Of a stretch of DNA of 64,000 nt, positions 41,398 to 50,097 are shown piece by piece. The stretch lies in assembly GCF_001937665.1 (NCBI RefSeq), contig NZ_MSKL01000007.1:1-64000 (forward strand), given 5' to 3'. The notes beneath the pieces are model-generated. The model was given only the letters and a program-made list of their open reading frames with translations. It ran no database searches and was not told the DNA's origin. Made by a program: the position numbers and the translations under genes. The stretch comes from Actinomyces oris. GTDB taxonomy: Bacteria; Actinomycetota; Actinomycetes; Actinomycetales; Actinomycetaceae. Position 1 is the stretch's first letter; each line of letters begins with the position of its first letter.

Positions 41398-42357
41398 TCA
41401 CCAGCGCACGCCGGTGGGGTGGATGCCGTGTCGGGCGAGTTCGCGGCACATGGCGGAGGCGTCGGCAGGCCAGGCGTCCTCCCAGGTCCAGCGGGCGACG
41501 TCGTAGCCGGCGCGGGTGAGGATGAGCTCGCGGCGGCGCTCGCTGAGGACGGTGTCTTCCGCGTCCTTGCCGTAGCTGTTCTTGCGGTACTTGATGCGGC
41601 CGTCGAACTCGCCGGCCACCATGGTGTGGGGCCAGAGGAAGTCGAGGCGGTAGGTCTGGCCGTCGATATGAACCTCATGCTGGAGATCGGGGCGGGGCAG
41701 GGTGGCCTGCCACATGCGTACGCGGGAGAGGGACTCTCCGGGGGACTCGGAGTGCTCATCGGTCAGGTGGATGGTGGTGCGGGCACTGCGGATGCCGTGG
41801 GCGCCGGTGGCCAGGCGGTCGACGGCGTCGGTCAGCTCGGTGCGGGTGCACAGGTGGGCGGCCAGGGCGGCGTCCATGGCACAGACCCCCTGAGTGAGCC
41901 CGCCCCACCGGGCCAGATCAACGAGTGTGTCGGCGACGGATGAGGTGTGGGCGCCGGATGCGTTCAGCAGGTCGCCCAGGCCGGGGCGGCGGTGGCGTTG
42001 AAGCAGTGCTGTGCGCGCACGGGCCTCGCTGACTCGGAGGCACTGAACTCGCCCGGGGAGGCGGCCCACCAGGGGCAGCCCGAGCCACACGGCCGCTGAT
42101 GGGCCGAGCAGGACGATGTCGCCATGAGTCTTGGTCATGGCGGCCCGGATGAGGGTCGTGTGCCTCAGGTCGGGTCTGGCCTCCTTCCACTCCTGGGAGG
42201 GCACGTAGGTCCCCGGGGCGATCCGGGTGAGTCCCGGGCCGGTGAACAGTCGGGATGCCCCGGCCATGACCGGATCAGAGGTGAGGAGCAACGGCAGCGA
42301 CGGTGCTGTGCTGAGAGTGTGGGAGACGGTGGTGCGTTCGAGTGCGGTGATACTCAT
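41398..42357 (-). CDS. AbiEi-like / Vsr-fold-like hypothetical protein
   Basis: A 319-residue protein. The N-terminal half (SRLFTGPGLTRIAPGTYVPSQEW, LIRAAMTKTHGDIVLLGPSAAVWLGLPLVGRLPGRVQ) resembles the AbiEi-type winged-helix antitoxin regions common in actinobacteria. The C-terminal 100 residues (YRLDFLWPHTMVAGEFDGRIKYRKNS, then RRELILTRAGYDVARWTWEDAW) look like a Vsr/DUF559-type restriction-endonuclease fold with a D...ExD pattern. No toxin partner gene is adjacent, so an antitoxin role is unproven. Start is uncertain: ATG codons at 42357, 42366 and 42381 are all in frame. It is bounded on both sides by repeat elements. Confidence 0.6.
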   Translation of the reverse strand: MSITALERTTVSHTLSTAPSLPLLLTSDPVMAGASRLFTGPGLTRIAPGTYVPSQEWKEARPDLRHTTLIRAAMTKTHGDIVLLGPSAAVWLGLPLVGRLPGRVQCLRVSEARARTALLQRHRRPGLGDLLNASGAHTSSVADTLVDLARWGGLTQGVCAMDAALAAHLCTRTELTDAVDRLATGAHGIRSARTTIHLTDEHSESPGESLSRVRMWQATLPRPDLQHEVHIDGQTYRLDFLWPHTMVAGEFDGRIKYRKNSYGKDAEDTVLSERRRELILTRAGYDVARWTWEDAWPADASAMCRELARHGIHPTGVRW

Positions 42358-42478
42358 GCCCCTCATCGTGGGGCGAAGCACGGGAGGAGGCGCCCGACGT
42401 CGTCGGCCTTGTGGAGGCGGCTTGCATCAGGTGACCTGTGGCGCCCGGCGAGTCGCCATCTGTGGGGACTTTTCGCGT

Positions 42479-42623
42479 GTGCGGGGACCTGTGCTCGCGG
42501 CCGGGGACTTTTGCTGACGGCCGGGGACATACCACGTGTCCGGGGACGGGATTCCTGTCCCCGACGGCGTCGAAGGTCCTCGTACGGGGTGGCACGCACC
42601 TGGCCGCGCGGAATGTCCCCGCC
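42479..42623. repeat. GGGGAC intergenic repeat, copy B
   Basis: Exact 145-bp copy of 41135-41279, in the same orientation, in the gap between the AbiEi-like gene and the acetyltransferase gene. A further GGGGACTTTTCGCG box lies just outside it at about 42466. Confidence 0.9.
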
Positions 42624-42646
42624 CGGAGCCGTGTGCGGTGGGGCGC

Positions 42647-43183
42647 TCAGGCCAGGGTGAGCCGCATCTGGTGCCAGGGCGCGCCGCCGTGGTGGGAGGC
42701 GGACAGGCCCTCGTCGACGAACCCCAGGCGCGCGTAGAAGGGCACGAGGTCGTCGAGGCAGGTGAGCACCAGGCCCTGGCGGCCGTGGGCGCGCGTCGTC
42801 TCGATGACGGTGCGCAGCAGGCGGGTGGCCAGCCCCTGCCCCTGTGCGGCGGGCGCCGTGGCAACGCCGAGGAGCATCTGCCAGGCCCCGTCGGGGTCGT
42901 GCATCGCGGGGGCCTCATACATCTCGTCGCTCAGATCGCGCTCGTCGGTGCACGGTCCGTTGACCAGTGCCAGCAGCATGCCGCCCTCATCCTCGATGAG
43001 CCAGAAGTGGTCGGCATAGGTCGCCATCCGCTTGGCGATCGTGGCCGGACTGGCCGCATGCTCGGGTGGGAAGCAGATGGCTTCCAGGGCGGCGGCCATA
43101 GCTGCGTCCTGCGCCTGCTCCGCACGGGCCGTCCGGGTCGTGCGGATGTGGAGAACCGGGGAGTCGGTGGTGCCCATACCCAT
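42647..43183 (-). CDS. GNAT-family acetyltransferase
   Basis: A 178-residue GNAT protein. The acetyl-CoA-binding core is WQMLLGVATAPAAQGQGLATRLLRTVIETTRAHG, where QGQGLA is the pyrophosphate loop, followed by LVLTCLDDLVPFYARLGFVDEG, the usual C-terminal strand and tyrosine. The N-terminal FPPEHAASPATIAKRMATYADHFWLIEDE is typical of the arylalkylamine-N-acetyltransferase-like subgroup (inference). Starts at 43183 or 43177 are both possible; neither has a strong ribosome site. Its 3' end is 23 bp from repeat copy B and its 5' end is 61 bp from copy C. Confidence 0.85.
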   Translation of the reverse strand: MGMGTTDSPVLHIRTTRTARAEQAQDAAMAAALEAICFPPEHAASPATIAKRMATYADHFWLIEDEGGMLLALVNGPCTDERDLSDEMYEAPAMHDPDGAWQMLLGVATAPAAQGQGLATRLLRTVIETTRAHGRQGLVLTCLDDLVPFYARLGFVDEGLSASHHGGAPWHQMRLTLA

Positions 43184-43244
43184 ATTTTCACCAGTCGGTA
43201 GCCGGGCGTCGAGTATTCGCCAGCGTCTCCGCGCGCCCCGAGGT

Positions 43245-43390
43245 CACGGCCGGGGACATACCGCGCATGCGGGGACATTCTTCTGCGGCCGGGGGCACAT
43301 TGCGTGTTCGGGGACAGGCATCCCGTCTCCGACGGCGTCGAATGCCCCCGCCCGGAACGGCGCGCACCCGGCCGCGCGGAATGTCCCCGT
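43245..43390. repeat. GGGGAC intergenic repeat, copy C
   Basis: A diverged copy of about 146 bp: starts GGCCGGGGACATACCGCGC, contains GACGGCGTCGAATGCCCC and ends GCGCGGAATGTCCCCG. Confidence 0.85.
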
Positions 43391-43432
43391 GAGCAGGGAG
43401 GGGGGTGCCAGGGAGGGAGGCAGACAGACGCC

Positions 43433-43497
43433 GAGCCGGGCATTTCCCGCGGCCCCCGACAGAATTTCTGTGGGGCTGCGCGAGACATGCCCGGCTT
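43433..43497. repeat. 65-bp palindromic element, copy 2
   Basis: Same length, ends (GAGCCGGGCA / TGCCCGGCT) and central CAGAATTTCTG (43460-43470) as the element at 41325-41389. It lies 36 bp downstream of the pgm stop codon. Confidence 0.85.
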
Positions 43498-43533
43498 GGT
43501 GGGGTGGTGCGAGGCAGGAAGGCGCCTCCGCCG

Positions 43534-45216
43534 TCAGCCGCCCAGGGCTGCGGCGACCACCTTCTTGGCCTCCTCCTGCACCTGCGCCAGGTGCTCGGCG
43601 CCCTGGAAGGACTCGGCGTAGATCTTGTAGACGTCCTCCGTGCCCGAGGGGCGTGCGGCGAACCAGGCGTCCTCGGTGGTGACCTTGAGCCCGCCGATGG
43701 CGGCGCCGTTGCCGGGCGCGTTGACCAGTCGGGCGGTGATCTCCTGGCCGGCCAGCTCGGTGGCCGTCACGTCCTCGGCGGCCAGGGCGGCGAGCTTGGC
43801 CTTCTCCTCCTTGGAGGCGGCGGCGTCGATGCGGGCGTAGGCGCTGGCGCCGAAGCGCTCCACCTGCTCCTCGTGCAGCTGGGAGGGGGACTTGCCGGTG
43901 ACGGCGATGATCTCGCTGGCCAGCAGAGCCAGGATGATGCCGTCCTTGTCCGTGGTCCACACGGTGCCGTCCTTGCGCAGGAAGGAGGCTCCCGCGCTCT
44001 CCTCGCCGCCGAAGCCGATCGAGCCGTCGAGCAGACCGGGCACGAAGTGCTTGAAGCCCACCGGTACCTCGATGAGGGTGCGTCCGATCGCGGCGGCCAC
44101 CCGGTCGATGAGGCTGGAGGAGACCAGCGTCTTACCGACGGCGGCGTTGGCGGGCCAGCCGGGCCGGTGGGTGAACAGGTACTCGATGGCCACGGCCAGG
44201 AAGTGGTTGGGGTTCATGAGTCCGCCGTCGGGGGTGACGATGCCGTGGCGGTCGGAGTCGGCGTCGTTCCCGGTGGCGACGTCGTAGGGGGTCTTGCCCT
44301 CGGCGTCGGGCGTCATCGTGGAGCGCAGCGAGGCCATGGCGTTGGGGGAGGAGCAGTCCATACGGATCTTGCCGTCCCAGTCCAGGGTCATGAAGTGCCA
44401 GGCCGGGTCCACCTCGGGGTTGACCACCGTGAGCTCCAGGCCGTAGCGCTCACCGATCGCGCCCCAGTAGTCCACCGAGGCGCCACCCAGCGGGTCGGCA
44501 CCGATGCGCACGCCGGCCTTGCGGATCGCCTCGAGGTCGATGACGCTCTCCAGGTCGGCGACGTAGGTCTCCAGGTAGTCGTGCTTGATGATGTGGGGGC
44601 CGTCGAGCGCCTCGGTGACCGGGACCCGCGGGACGTCCTGCCACCCGGAGGCGAGTAGCTCGTTGGCGCGGTTGGCGATCCACGTGGTGGCCTCTGAGCC
44701 GGCCGGGCCGCCGGTGGGCGGGTTGTACTTGAAGCCGCCGTCGCGCGGCGGGTTGTGGGAGGGGGTCACCACGATGCCGTCGGCCAGGCCGGGCCCGCTC
44801 GTGCGCACCCCCGCCTTGGTCCCGGCGCCGTTGGCCAGAAGGATGGAGTGCGAGACGGCCGGGGTGGGCGTGTAGGCGCCGCGGGCGTCGACGGCGGTGG
44901 TGACCCCGGCCCCGGCGAGCACCTCGACGGCGGTGCGCCAGGCGGGCTCGGACAGGGCGTGCGTGTCTCGGCCCAGGTAGAGGGTGCCGTCGGTGCCCTG
45001 GGAGCGGCGGTACTCCACGATGGCGGCGGTCGTGGCCACGATATGGGCCTCATTGAAGGCGGTGTCCAGAGAGGATCCGCGGTGCCCGGAGGTACCGAAG
45101 ACGACCTTCTGAGCCGGGACGGCGGAGTCGGGGACGAGGTCGTAGTAGGCGGAGACGACCTCGTCGACGTCGATGAGGTCTTCGGGCTGTGCTGGCTGTC
45201 CTGCGCGTGCGTGCAT
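43534..45216 (-). CDS. pgm: Phosphoglucomutase (alpha-D-glucose phosphate-specific)
   Basis: A 560-residue enzyme interconverting glucose 1-phosphate and glucose 6-phosphate, linking glycogen and cell-wall sugar synthesis to glycolysis. All four active-site regions are visible: substrate loop [10 protein letters not shown], phosphoserine loop [11 protein letters not shown] with Ser near 153, metal-binding [10 protein letters not shown] (Asp 318, 320, 322), sugar-binding GGEESAG and the phosphate-binding [15 protein letters not shown] near the C-terminus. Length and motifs match the bacterial Pgm rather than the PgmB or ManB types. A 17-bp palindrome lies 39 bp upstream of the start. Confidence 0.96.
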   Translation of the reverse strand: MHARAGQPAQPEDLIDVDEVVSAYYDLVPDSAVPAQKVVFGTSGHRGSSLDTAFNEAHIVATTAAIVEYRRSQGTDGTLYLGRDTHALSEPAWRTAVEVLAGAGVTTAVDARGAYTPTPAVSHSILLANGAGTKAGVRTSGPGLADGIVVTPSHNPPRDGGFKYNPPTGGPAGSEATTWIANRANELLASGWQDVPRVPVTEALDGPHIIKHDYLETYVADLESVIDLEAIRKAGVRIGADPLGGASVDYWGAIGERYGLELTVVNPEVDPAWHFMTLDWDGKIRMDCSSPNAMASLRSTMTPDAEGKTPYDVATGNDADSDRHGIVTPDGGLMNPNHFLAVAIEYLFTHRPGWPANAAVGKTLVSSSLIDRVAAAIGRTLIEVPVGFKHFVPGLLDGSIGFGGEESAGASFLRKDGTVWTTDKDGIILALLASEIIAVTGKSPSQLHEEQVERFGASAYARIDAAASKEEKAKLAALAAEDVTATELAGQEITARLVNAPGNGAAIGGLKVTTEDAWFAARPSGTEDVYKIYAESFQGAEHLAQVQEEAKKVVAAALGG

Positions 45217-45254
45217 GGGCTCAGTGTGTCACGTGCCACTGACTGGATCAGCCC

Positions 45255-45271
45255 GTTTCGCTGTGCGAAAC
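45255..45271. promoter_or_regulatory. Palindrome upstream of pgm
   Basis: GTTTCGC-TGT-GCGAAAC, perfect 7-bp arms with a 3-bp spacer, 39 bp before the pgm start. It could be a repressor site. I cannot name the protein. The rest of 45217-45597 shows no gene. Confidence 0.45.
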
Positions 45272-45597
45272 ACTGGTCGTTCCGAGGCTGGGACGCGGTG
45301 GCCGGCGAGGTCGGGATGCCGCACGACGTCGTCGTAGGAGGCCCCGCTGCGAGGGTCTGGGAGGGGCGCGGAAGGGCCCGAGAGACGGGACGAGCCCGAT
45401 CGGCTCACGTCGGATCCGGTGTCGGACCCCGACGGCGAATCCGTTGCGGTTGCCCGGTGCACTCCCTGAAAACCGGCTTGTCCTCGGGGCATGGGTAGTC
45501 TGGTCCGGGCGCCGGCGCCACTGCGCTGCCACCCGGGCCGCCGCTCCGCTCACCAGGGACGCGGCCGAACTCCAGTGTCCAGCAGGAACGAGGAACC

Positions 45598-45996
45598 ATG
45601 ACCGTCAGCCGTATCGCCACGACCAACGCCCCCGCCGCCGTCGGCCCCTACTCCCAGGGCGTCTCCACCGGTCAGGAGGCCGGCTCGCTCGTCTTCGTCT
45701 CCGGGCAGGTGCCGCTCGACCCGGTCACCGGCGCGCTCGTCGAGGGCGACATCCAGGCCCAGGCCGAGCAGGTCCTCAAGAACGTGGGCGCCATCCTGGC
45801 CGAGGCCGGGCTCGGGTACGACGACGTCGTCAAGACCACGGTCCTGCTCGCCGACATCGCCGACTTCGCCGCCGTCAACGAGGTCTACTCCCGCTACTTC
45901 ACCGGCGAGACCCTCCCGGCCCGGGCCGCCTTCGGGGTGGCCGCCCTGCCGCTGGGGGCGGGCGTCGAGATCGAGGCCATCGCCGCCAGGTCCTGA
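45598..45996 (+). CDS. ridA: RidA family reactive-intermediate deaminase
   Basis: A 132-residue protein of the RidA/YjgF family, which hydrolyses reactive enamine/imine intermediates made by PLP enzymes and so protects other PLP enzymes. Clear motifs are [12 protein letters not shown] at the N-terminus, [18 protein letters not shown], the helix [43 protein letters not shown], and [24 protein letters not shown] with the conserved active-site Arg. It forms trimers in the cytoplasm. AGGAACGAGGA precedes the ATG. The several PLP enzymes in the window are fitting company, but the gene stands alone. Confidence 0.94.
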   Translation: MTVSRIATTNAPAAVGPYSQGVSTGQEAGSLVFVSGQVPLDPVTGALVEGDIQAQAEQVLKNVGAILAEAGLGYDDVVKTTVLLADIADFAAVNEVYSRYFTGETLPARAAFGVAALPLGAGVEIEAIAARS

Positions 45997-46320
45997 GTCG
46001 GCCCGATCGAGAGCCATCCCCGAAGTCACGGCGCCACTCCTGAGACTGGCGCCGGTCGTACGGGTGCGAACTGGGATCGGCCGCGTCAGATGGGGCGCTG
46101 CCTTGCCCAGCACGGGGTGTTCGACCCTGCCGGTGGGGCGACCCGTTCACTAGGCTCTTTCCCGGTTCCACTTCCACGGGGTGCCCCTTGTCGGGGGCGC
46201 CCCGTGTTGCTCTCCCCATGGCAGATGACCGGACTGATGGGAAGGATGAGGCCCGGCAGGCGGGCACACGACCGCCGGTTGGCCAGCCCCCCCCTTCGAG
46301 ACGCGACGAGAGGACGACGG

Positions 46321-47322
46321 ATGCCGCCCACGCACCTTCCTCTCGTTGTCCGCCTCGGTGGGATCCGCTCGCTGCTGGCCTTCTGCGTCATCATGACTGT
46401 GGGCCTGGCGGTCGTGCTGTCACCGGTGGTCGTGGCGGTATGGGAGCCCTTCCTCGCCGCCGTCATGCTGCTGCCGGCCCTCATGGGCGCCGGCGGGATC
46501 GCCTACTACCTGTGGCGCGGCCTGTCCGCGCGCCGAATGGCCCGGGAGGCTCGGCGTGCCTACTCCCGGGTCACTTACGACTACGAGGCCACCGAGCTCC
46601 AGGCGCGCCTCGTCCCGGAGGGGGAGGTGCGCGGCGCCCGGGTCATGGCCGACTACCGATGGTTGCGCGACGAGTACGAGAACCTGACCCGCTCCTGGCA
46701 GGACCTCGGCAGCCCGCGCGGCGCCCAGTGGTTCGAGCTGGGGATGCTCGGGAGGGTCACCGAGCTCGAGCGGCGCTCGGCCGCACTGGACTCGACCGAG
46801 GACGTCATCGTCGGCCGTGCCGCCTTCCTGACCCTGTCCTCCCGCTGGGAGCGGATCTGGCATGACGAGCAGCGTCCAGTCCTGGAGGACCTCGGCCTGC
46901 TCCTGGACCTGTGCCAGTGGATCGACTCCTGTGCATTCACACCCGGCGGCACGGTGGAGGCGCGGGAGCTGGTCCGTGCACACCATCAGCGCCTCAGTGA
47001 GATGACCGCTGAGCTGTCGGCCGGCCTGCTGCAGCCCTCGGCGGCGCTCGATGAGCTCGCCTGGATCGCGGCCGACGTCCGTCGCGCGACGAACGCTCTG
47101 GGGTGGACGGCGGCCGCAGGTGTGGACTCTCCTCTCGGTCCTCCCGACCTCGACGTCCAGCACTGGGTGAACGCCTCGGAATGGCTGGACGTCGTCGAGC
47201 CCGGAGGTGACGCCGGGAGCCTGTACGACGCCGACGCCTACGCCGTGGCCGGTGCGAGGATCGGTCCCCATGCGCCGTTGCGCAGGGGATTCCTCGGGGA
47301 CGGGACCTTCCCGGGGCGGTGA
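46321..47322 (+). CDS. TPM-family paralogue 1, lacking the extracytoplasmic domain
   Basis: A 333-residue membrane protein. It begins like the next two proteins (VVRLGGIRSLLAFCV) and its C-terminal two thirds align with paralogues 2 and 4: IAYYLWRGLSARRMAREARRAYSRVTYDYEATELQARLVPEG, then YRWLRDEYENLTRSWQDLGSPRGAQWFELGML. But the first and second membrane helices are almost directly joined; the approximately 140-residue TPM-like domain found between them in the paralogues is missing. The C-terminal half is a helical cytoplasmic domain. ATG 46321 has GAGAGGA upstream. GC content here is normal, unlike paralogues 3 and 4. Function unknown. Confidence 0.75.
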   Translation: MPPTHLPLVVRLGGIRSLLAFCVIMTVGLAVVLSPVVVAVWEPFLAAVMLLPALMGAGGIAYYLWRGLSARRMAREARRAYSRVTYDYEATELQARLVPEGEVRGARVMADYRWLRDEYENLTRSWQDLGSPRGAQWFELGMLGRVTELERRSAALDSTEDVIVGRAAFLTLSSRWERIWHDEQRPVLEDLGLLLDLCQWIDSCAFTPGGTVEARELVRAHHQRLSEMTAELSAGLLQPSAALDELAWIAADVRRATNALGWTAAAGVDSPLGPPDLDVQHWVNASEWLDVVEPGGDAGSLYDADAYAVAGARIGPHAPLRRGFLGDGTFPGR

Positions 47323-47467
47323 CGCCGGTACGGCTGACGTCGGCCGCTCGACGACGAACTAAATACACACGGTTTAAGACGGACAATTAATACTGTTAAC
47401 CTCGACCAGTGAGAGCAGACGCAGCGCGTCGTTCGGGGCCGGCTCGATTGTCAACAAGGAATGTCAC

Positions 47468-48448
47468 ATGAAGCAATCTGCGATTGTCCGTCTTGGGGGT
47501 ATTCGAGCAGTCGCAATCTTCCTCCTGAATATAGCTGGGGCGTTGATCTCGATCCTGCTTCTACCGGCGGCGCTCCTGTATCCAATTGCATCCGGGCATC
47601 GTCCTGTCGTGGAAGTTCGTGATGAGGCCGGTATCTATCACGAGCAGGCTCTTCGCCATGGGCTGGAGGAGCAGGTCTACGATCGTGAGGTTCGCATCGC
47701 GGTGCTCTCAGTTCCCGGATCGGGCATTAGCAATATTGATGAGGAGATTATCAAGTACGCGAGTGATGGCACACAAGGCTCGTCTTGGTTCAAGGATTCC
47801 GACGTCGATAGCCCAGTGAATGGAACGATCCTCTTCGTGGTAGCGCCCGAGTCTCACTGGGTACGTTGCTACGCGGCGAAGGACCTGCAGCTGTCAGCCG
47901 ACAAACGGACGGCCATCGAGAACGCGGCGGGAAGCCACTACGCTCAGAGCGACTGGGATGACGGGACCGTGGCGATGGGGCGGCAGCTGGCGACCTACAT
48001 CGGTTCAAGCGATGGAAGCAGCATGATTGTGCGGGTCGTCGGCGGAGTCCTCGCCTTCCCTGTGGGAACCGGATGGCTTGTTTACTACTTGTGGCGGGGC
48101 ATGACTGCTCGGCGGCGTGCTCAAGGGGCACGCCATGAGATGATGCGGATCGTCTACACCTACGATCTCACCGAGCTGCAGGCGGGAACCCTGCCGGAGG
48201 GGTCCCGCCAGAGCCGGGACGTTGGTTCCGACTACCGACGATTCCGCGACGAGTACGACACCGTCAGCCAGCAGTGGAAGGACTTCGGGGAGCCTCGTGG
48301 TGCTCAGTGGTTCGGCCGCGGTGTTCTCGCTCAGGCCACTCGTCTCGCCGAGAGGACGGCCAGTTTGGCCGAGCTCGACGCCGCTGTGAATGTCGGCGCC
48401 GCGGCCCGGGCGGACGCGGCCCCGAATCCTGGGGGTGCAGTGCTGTGA
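47468..48448 (+). CDS. TPM-domain membrane protein, paralogue 2
   Basis: A 326-residue protein. Membrane helix at about 12-38, then an extracytoplasmic TPM-like domain (about 46-183): PVVEVRDEAGIYHEQALRHGLEEQ, REVRIAVLSVPGSG, GTILFVVAPESHWVRCYAAKDL, NAAGSHYAQSDWDDGTVAMGRQL. A second helix (about 187-207) and the shared cytoplasmic motif YYLWRGMTARRRAQ...YDLTELQAGTLPEGS follow. It ends soon after AERTASLAELDAAV with an Ala/Gly tail and so lacks the last 100 residues of its paralogues. TPM domains occur in photosystem-repair and assorted membrane proteins; the role here is unknown. Its stop overlaps the next GTG. Confidence 0.75.
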   Translation: MKQSAIVRLGGIRAVAIFLLNIAGALISILLLPAALLYPIASGHRPVVEVRDEAGIYHEQALRHGLEEQVYDREVRIAVLSVPGSGISNIDEEIIKYASDGTQGSSWFKDSDVDSPVNGTILFVVAPESHWVRCYAAKDLQLSADKRTAIENAAGSHYAQSDWDDGTVAMGRQLATYIGSSDGSSMIVRVVGGVLAFPVGTGWLVYYLWRGMTARRRAQGARHEMMRIVYTYDLTELQAGTLPEGSRQSRDVGSDYRRFRDEYDTVSQQWKDFGEPRGAQWFGRGVLAQATRLAERTASLAELDAAVNVGAAARADAAPNPGGAVL

Positions 48449-50097
48449 AGAAGCTGCCAACGGTATCTGAGCTCGGTGGGATGAGAGCGATCCTCGGCTA
48501 CGTGGGCAATCTCCTCATTGGTGTGGCTCTTGTTGCTGCTCCATTCATCATCAATGGTGGACAATCACCCTTCTACCCCTCGAAGCAGTTCCACCCGACG
48601 GTCGAGATTCATGATGAGCCCGGTGTTCTTCCTCAGGACTTCATTGAGTCCGACCTTAAGAAGCTCACCTTCCGGCAGCCGACTCATATCGCTGTGGTTG
48701 ATGTGAGCAACTCGAAAGTTCAAAACCTTGAGCAGGAGGTTCAGAACTACGCCCGCACCCACGCCACTGACGTCCCTTGGATATCATGGACGGATTCTGA
48801 ACGTTGGGCCGACAATGTGTTCGTGATCGCTGCTGCACCCAACGCCAATTATGATGAAAGGCTGGAGGGGCAGGTAGCGGGATACTACTACGGTTCCCGG
48901 CTGCAGATCAGCGAAGAGGGAAGGGAGGAAGTATGGGGCGTCACGGAGTTGAAAATGATAGAACGCGACGAGGTCGGGCGTGTTCTAGAATCCGCCAAAG
49001 TTGCATCTGACTACATTGGTGCTCAGTTAAATCCTGTCAGGGTGTGTGCTCAAATCACGTTATTCTTCATCTTCTTCATCGCTGCGAGCAAGTGGATTCG
49101 ATATTATTTAGGTCGAGGGAAACGGGCGATGTCTGGCATTCAAGAAGCGCGTGAGGCATACTCTCAGGCGATGGCCGGGCGCGCAGCTGTCAGTGACTAC
49201 CTTCGACTCATCCCTGCCGGTGACATCTACGGCATTCAAGTGATCGCCCGGTATAAGGTGCTGCAGCGGCACTATCGCCGACTTGATCGCGCCTGGAAGA
49301 TCATAGGGAACCCCATTGGCCTTCAGTGGTATGGAATGAGGCGTGGTCGTCTTGCTGAGTATGTCAAGGTCTACTCCGTGCAGCTCCGCGCCATGCAGCA
49401 GACGGTTGTCAACTGTGCTCAGCTCTTGACGAGGAGAGGGACCTGGCAGGAGTCATGGGAAAACGAGTATGAGCTCGTGCAGCGAGATATTGCGGCAGTA
49501 GCACGTATCTTCTCATATGTCCCGAAGGATCATCAATCGTTCTCGAGGGAGGCGCTGAACTGGGTGAATCTAAAGCGGGCTGAGCTTGATTCTACTGCCA
49601 CGAAGGTATTAACCGGAATAATGCTCCCGTCCGATGCGCTTCGTGAACTGAGCCGCCTCTCCACTGAGGCGAAAAAGTTCGCTGAAGAGGCAGTTGACAA
49701 ATTATTCCACGGCCCCCTCAAGCGAGCGCATTATAAAGATTTTAGGGAATACCTGACGAGCTACGGGCAGGAATTCCCGAAGTGCGCGAAAGATGTTCTG
49801 AGATTTTCTTCCAAGCCTCAGTTCAGAGTCGGTGCTCATGGCGTTTATCTTGTGAAATTCTCAGACTCTCCTGATGACCAGCAGATCTTCTCCAACGTTT
49901 CCACGACTGTTCGTATGACCCCCCACTCTCCGGCCGCTTCCTATGTTGCCTTGAGGGCGGAGGTTCCGGGCCCCATGTCTATTTATCCGCCAGTCCGAGA
50001 CATATCGGATGCCTATTTTTATGCCATAGCGGCGCCGGCAGTGGAAGACAAGTCTAAGGTCAAGAAGAATCGAAAGTGTAGGTTGAGGCTCGCATGA
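48445..50097 (+). CDS. TPM-domain membrane protein, paralogue 3 (long)
   Basis: A 550-residue protein with the same plan: helix (about 13-32), TPM-like extracytoplasmic domain (about 45-190, FHPTVEIHDEPGVLPQDFIESDLKKL, IAVVDVSNSKVQNLEQEVQNYARTH, WADNVFVIAAAPNANYDERL), helix (about 196-215) and a long helical cytoplasmic part (KWIRYYLGRGKRAMSGIQEAREAYSQAM, YKVLQRHYRRLDRAWKIIGNPIGLQWYG). A unique C-terminal extension of about 130 residues ends in a basic KSKVKKNRKCRLRL tail. Base composition is clearly less GC-rich than in flanking genes. Start is the GTG at 48445, overlapping the previous stop. Confidence 0.75.
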   Translation: MKKLPTVSELGGMRAILGYVGNLLIGVALVAAPFIINGGQSPFYPSKQFHPTVEIHDEPGVLPQDFIESDLKKLTFRQPTHIAVVDVSNSKVQNLEQEVQNYARTHATDVPWISWTDSERWADNVFVIAAAPNANYDERLEGQVAGYYYGSRLQISEEGREEVWGVTELKMIERDEVGRVLESAKVASDYIGAQLNPVRVCAQITLFFIFFIAASKWIRYYLGRGKRAMSGIQEAREAYSQAMAGRAAVSDYLRLIPAGDIYGIQVIARYKVLQRHYRRLDRAWKIIGNPIGLQWYGMRRGRLAEYVKVYSVQLRAMQQTVVNCAQLLTRRGTWQESWENEYELVQRDIAAVARIFSYVPKDHQSFSREALNWVNLKRAELDSTATKVLTGIMLPSDALRELSRLSTEAKKFAEEAVDKLFHGPLKRAHYKDFREYLTSYGQEFPKCAKDVLRFSSKPQFRVGAHGVYLVKFSDSPDDQQIFSNVSTTVRMTPHSPAASYVALRAEVPGPMSIYPPVRDISDAYFYAIAAPAVEDKSKVKKNRKCRLRLA

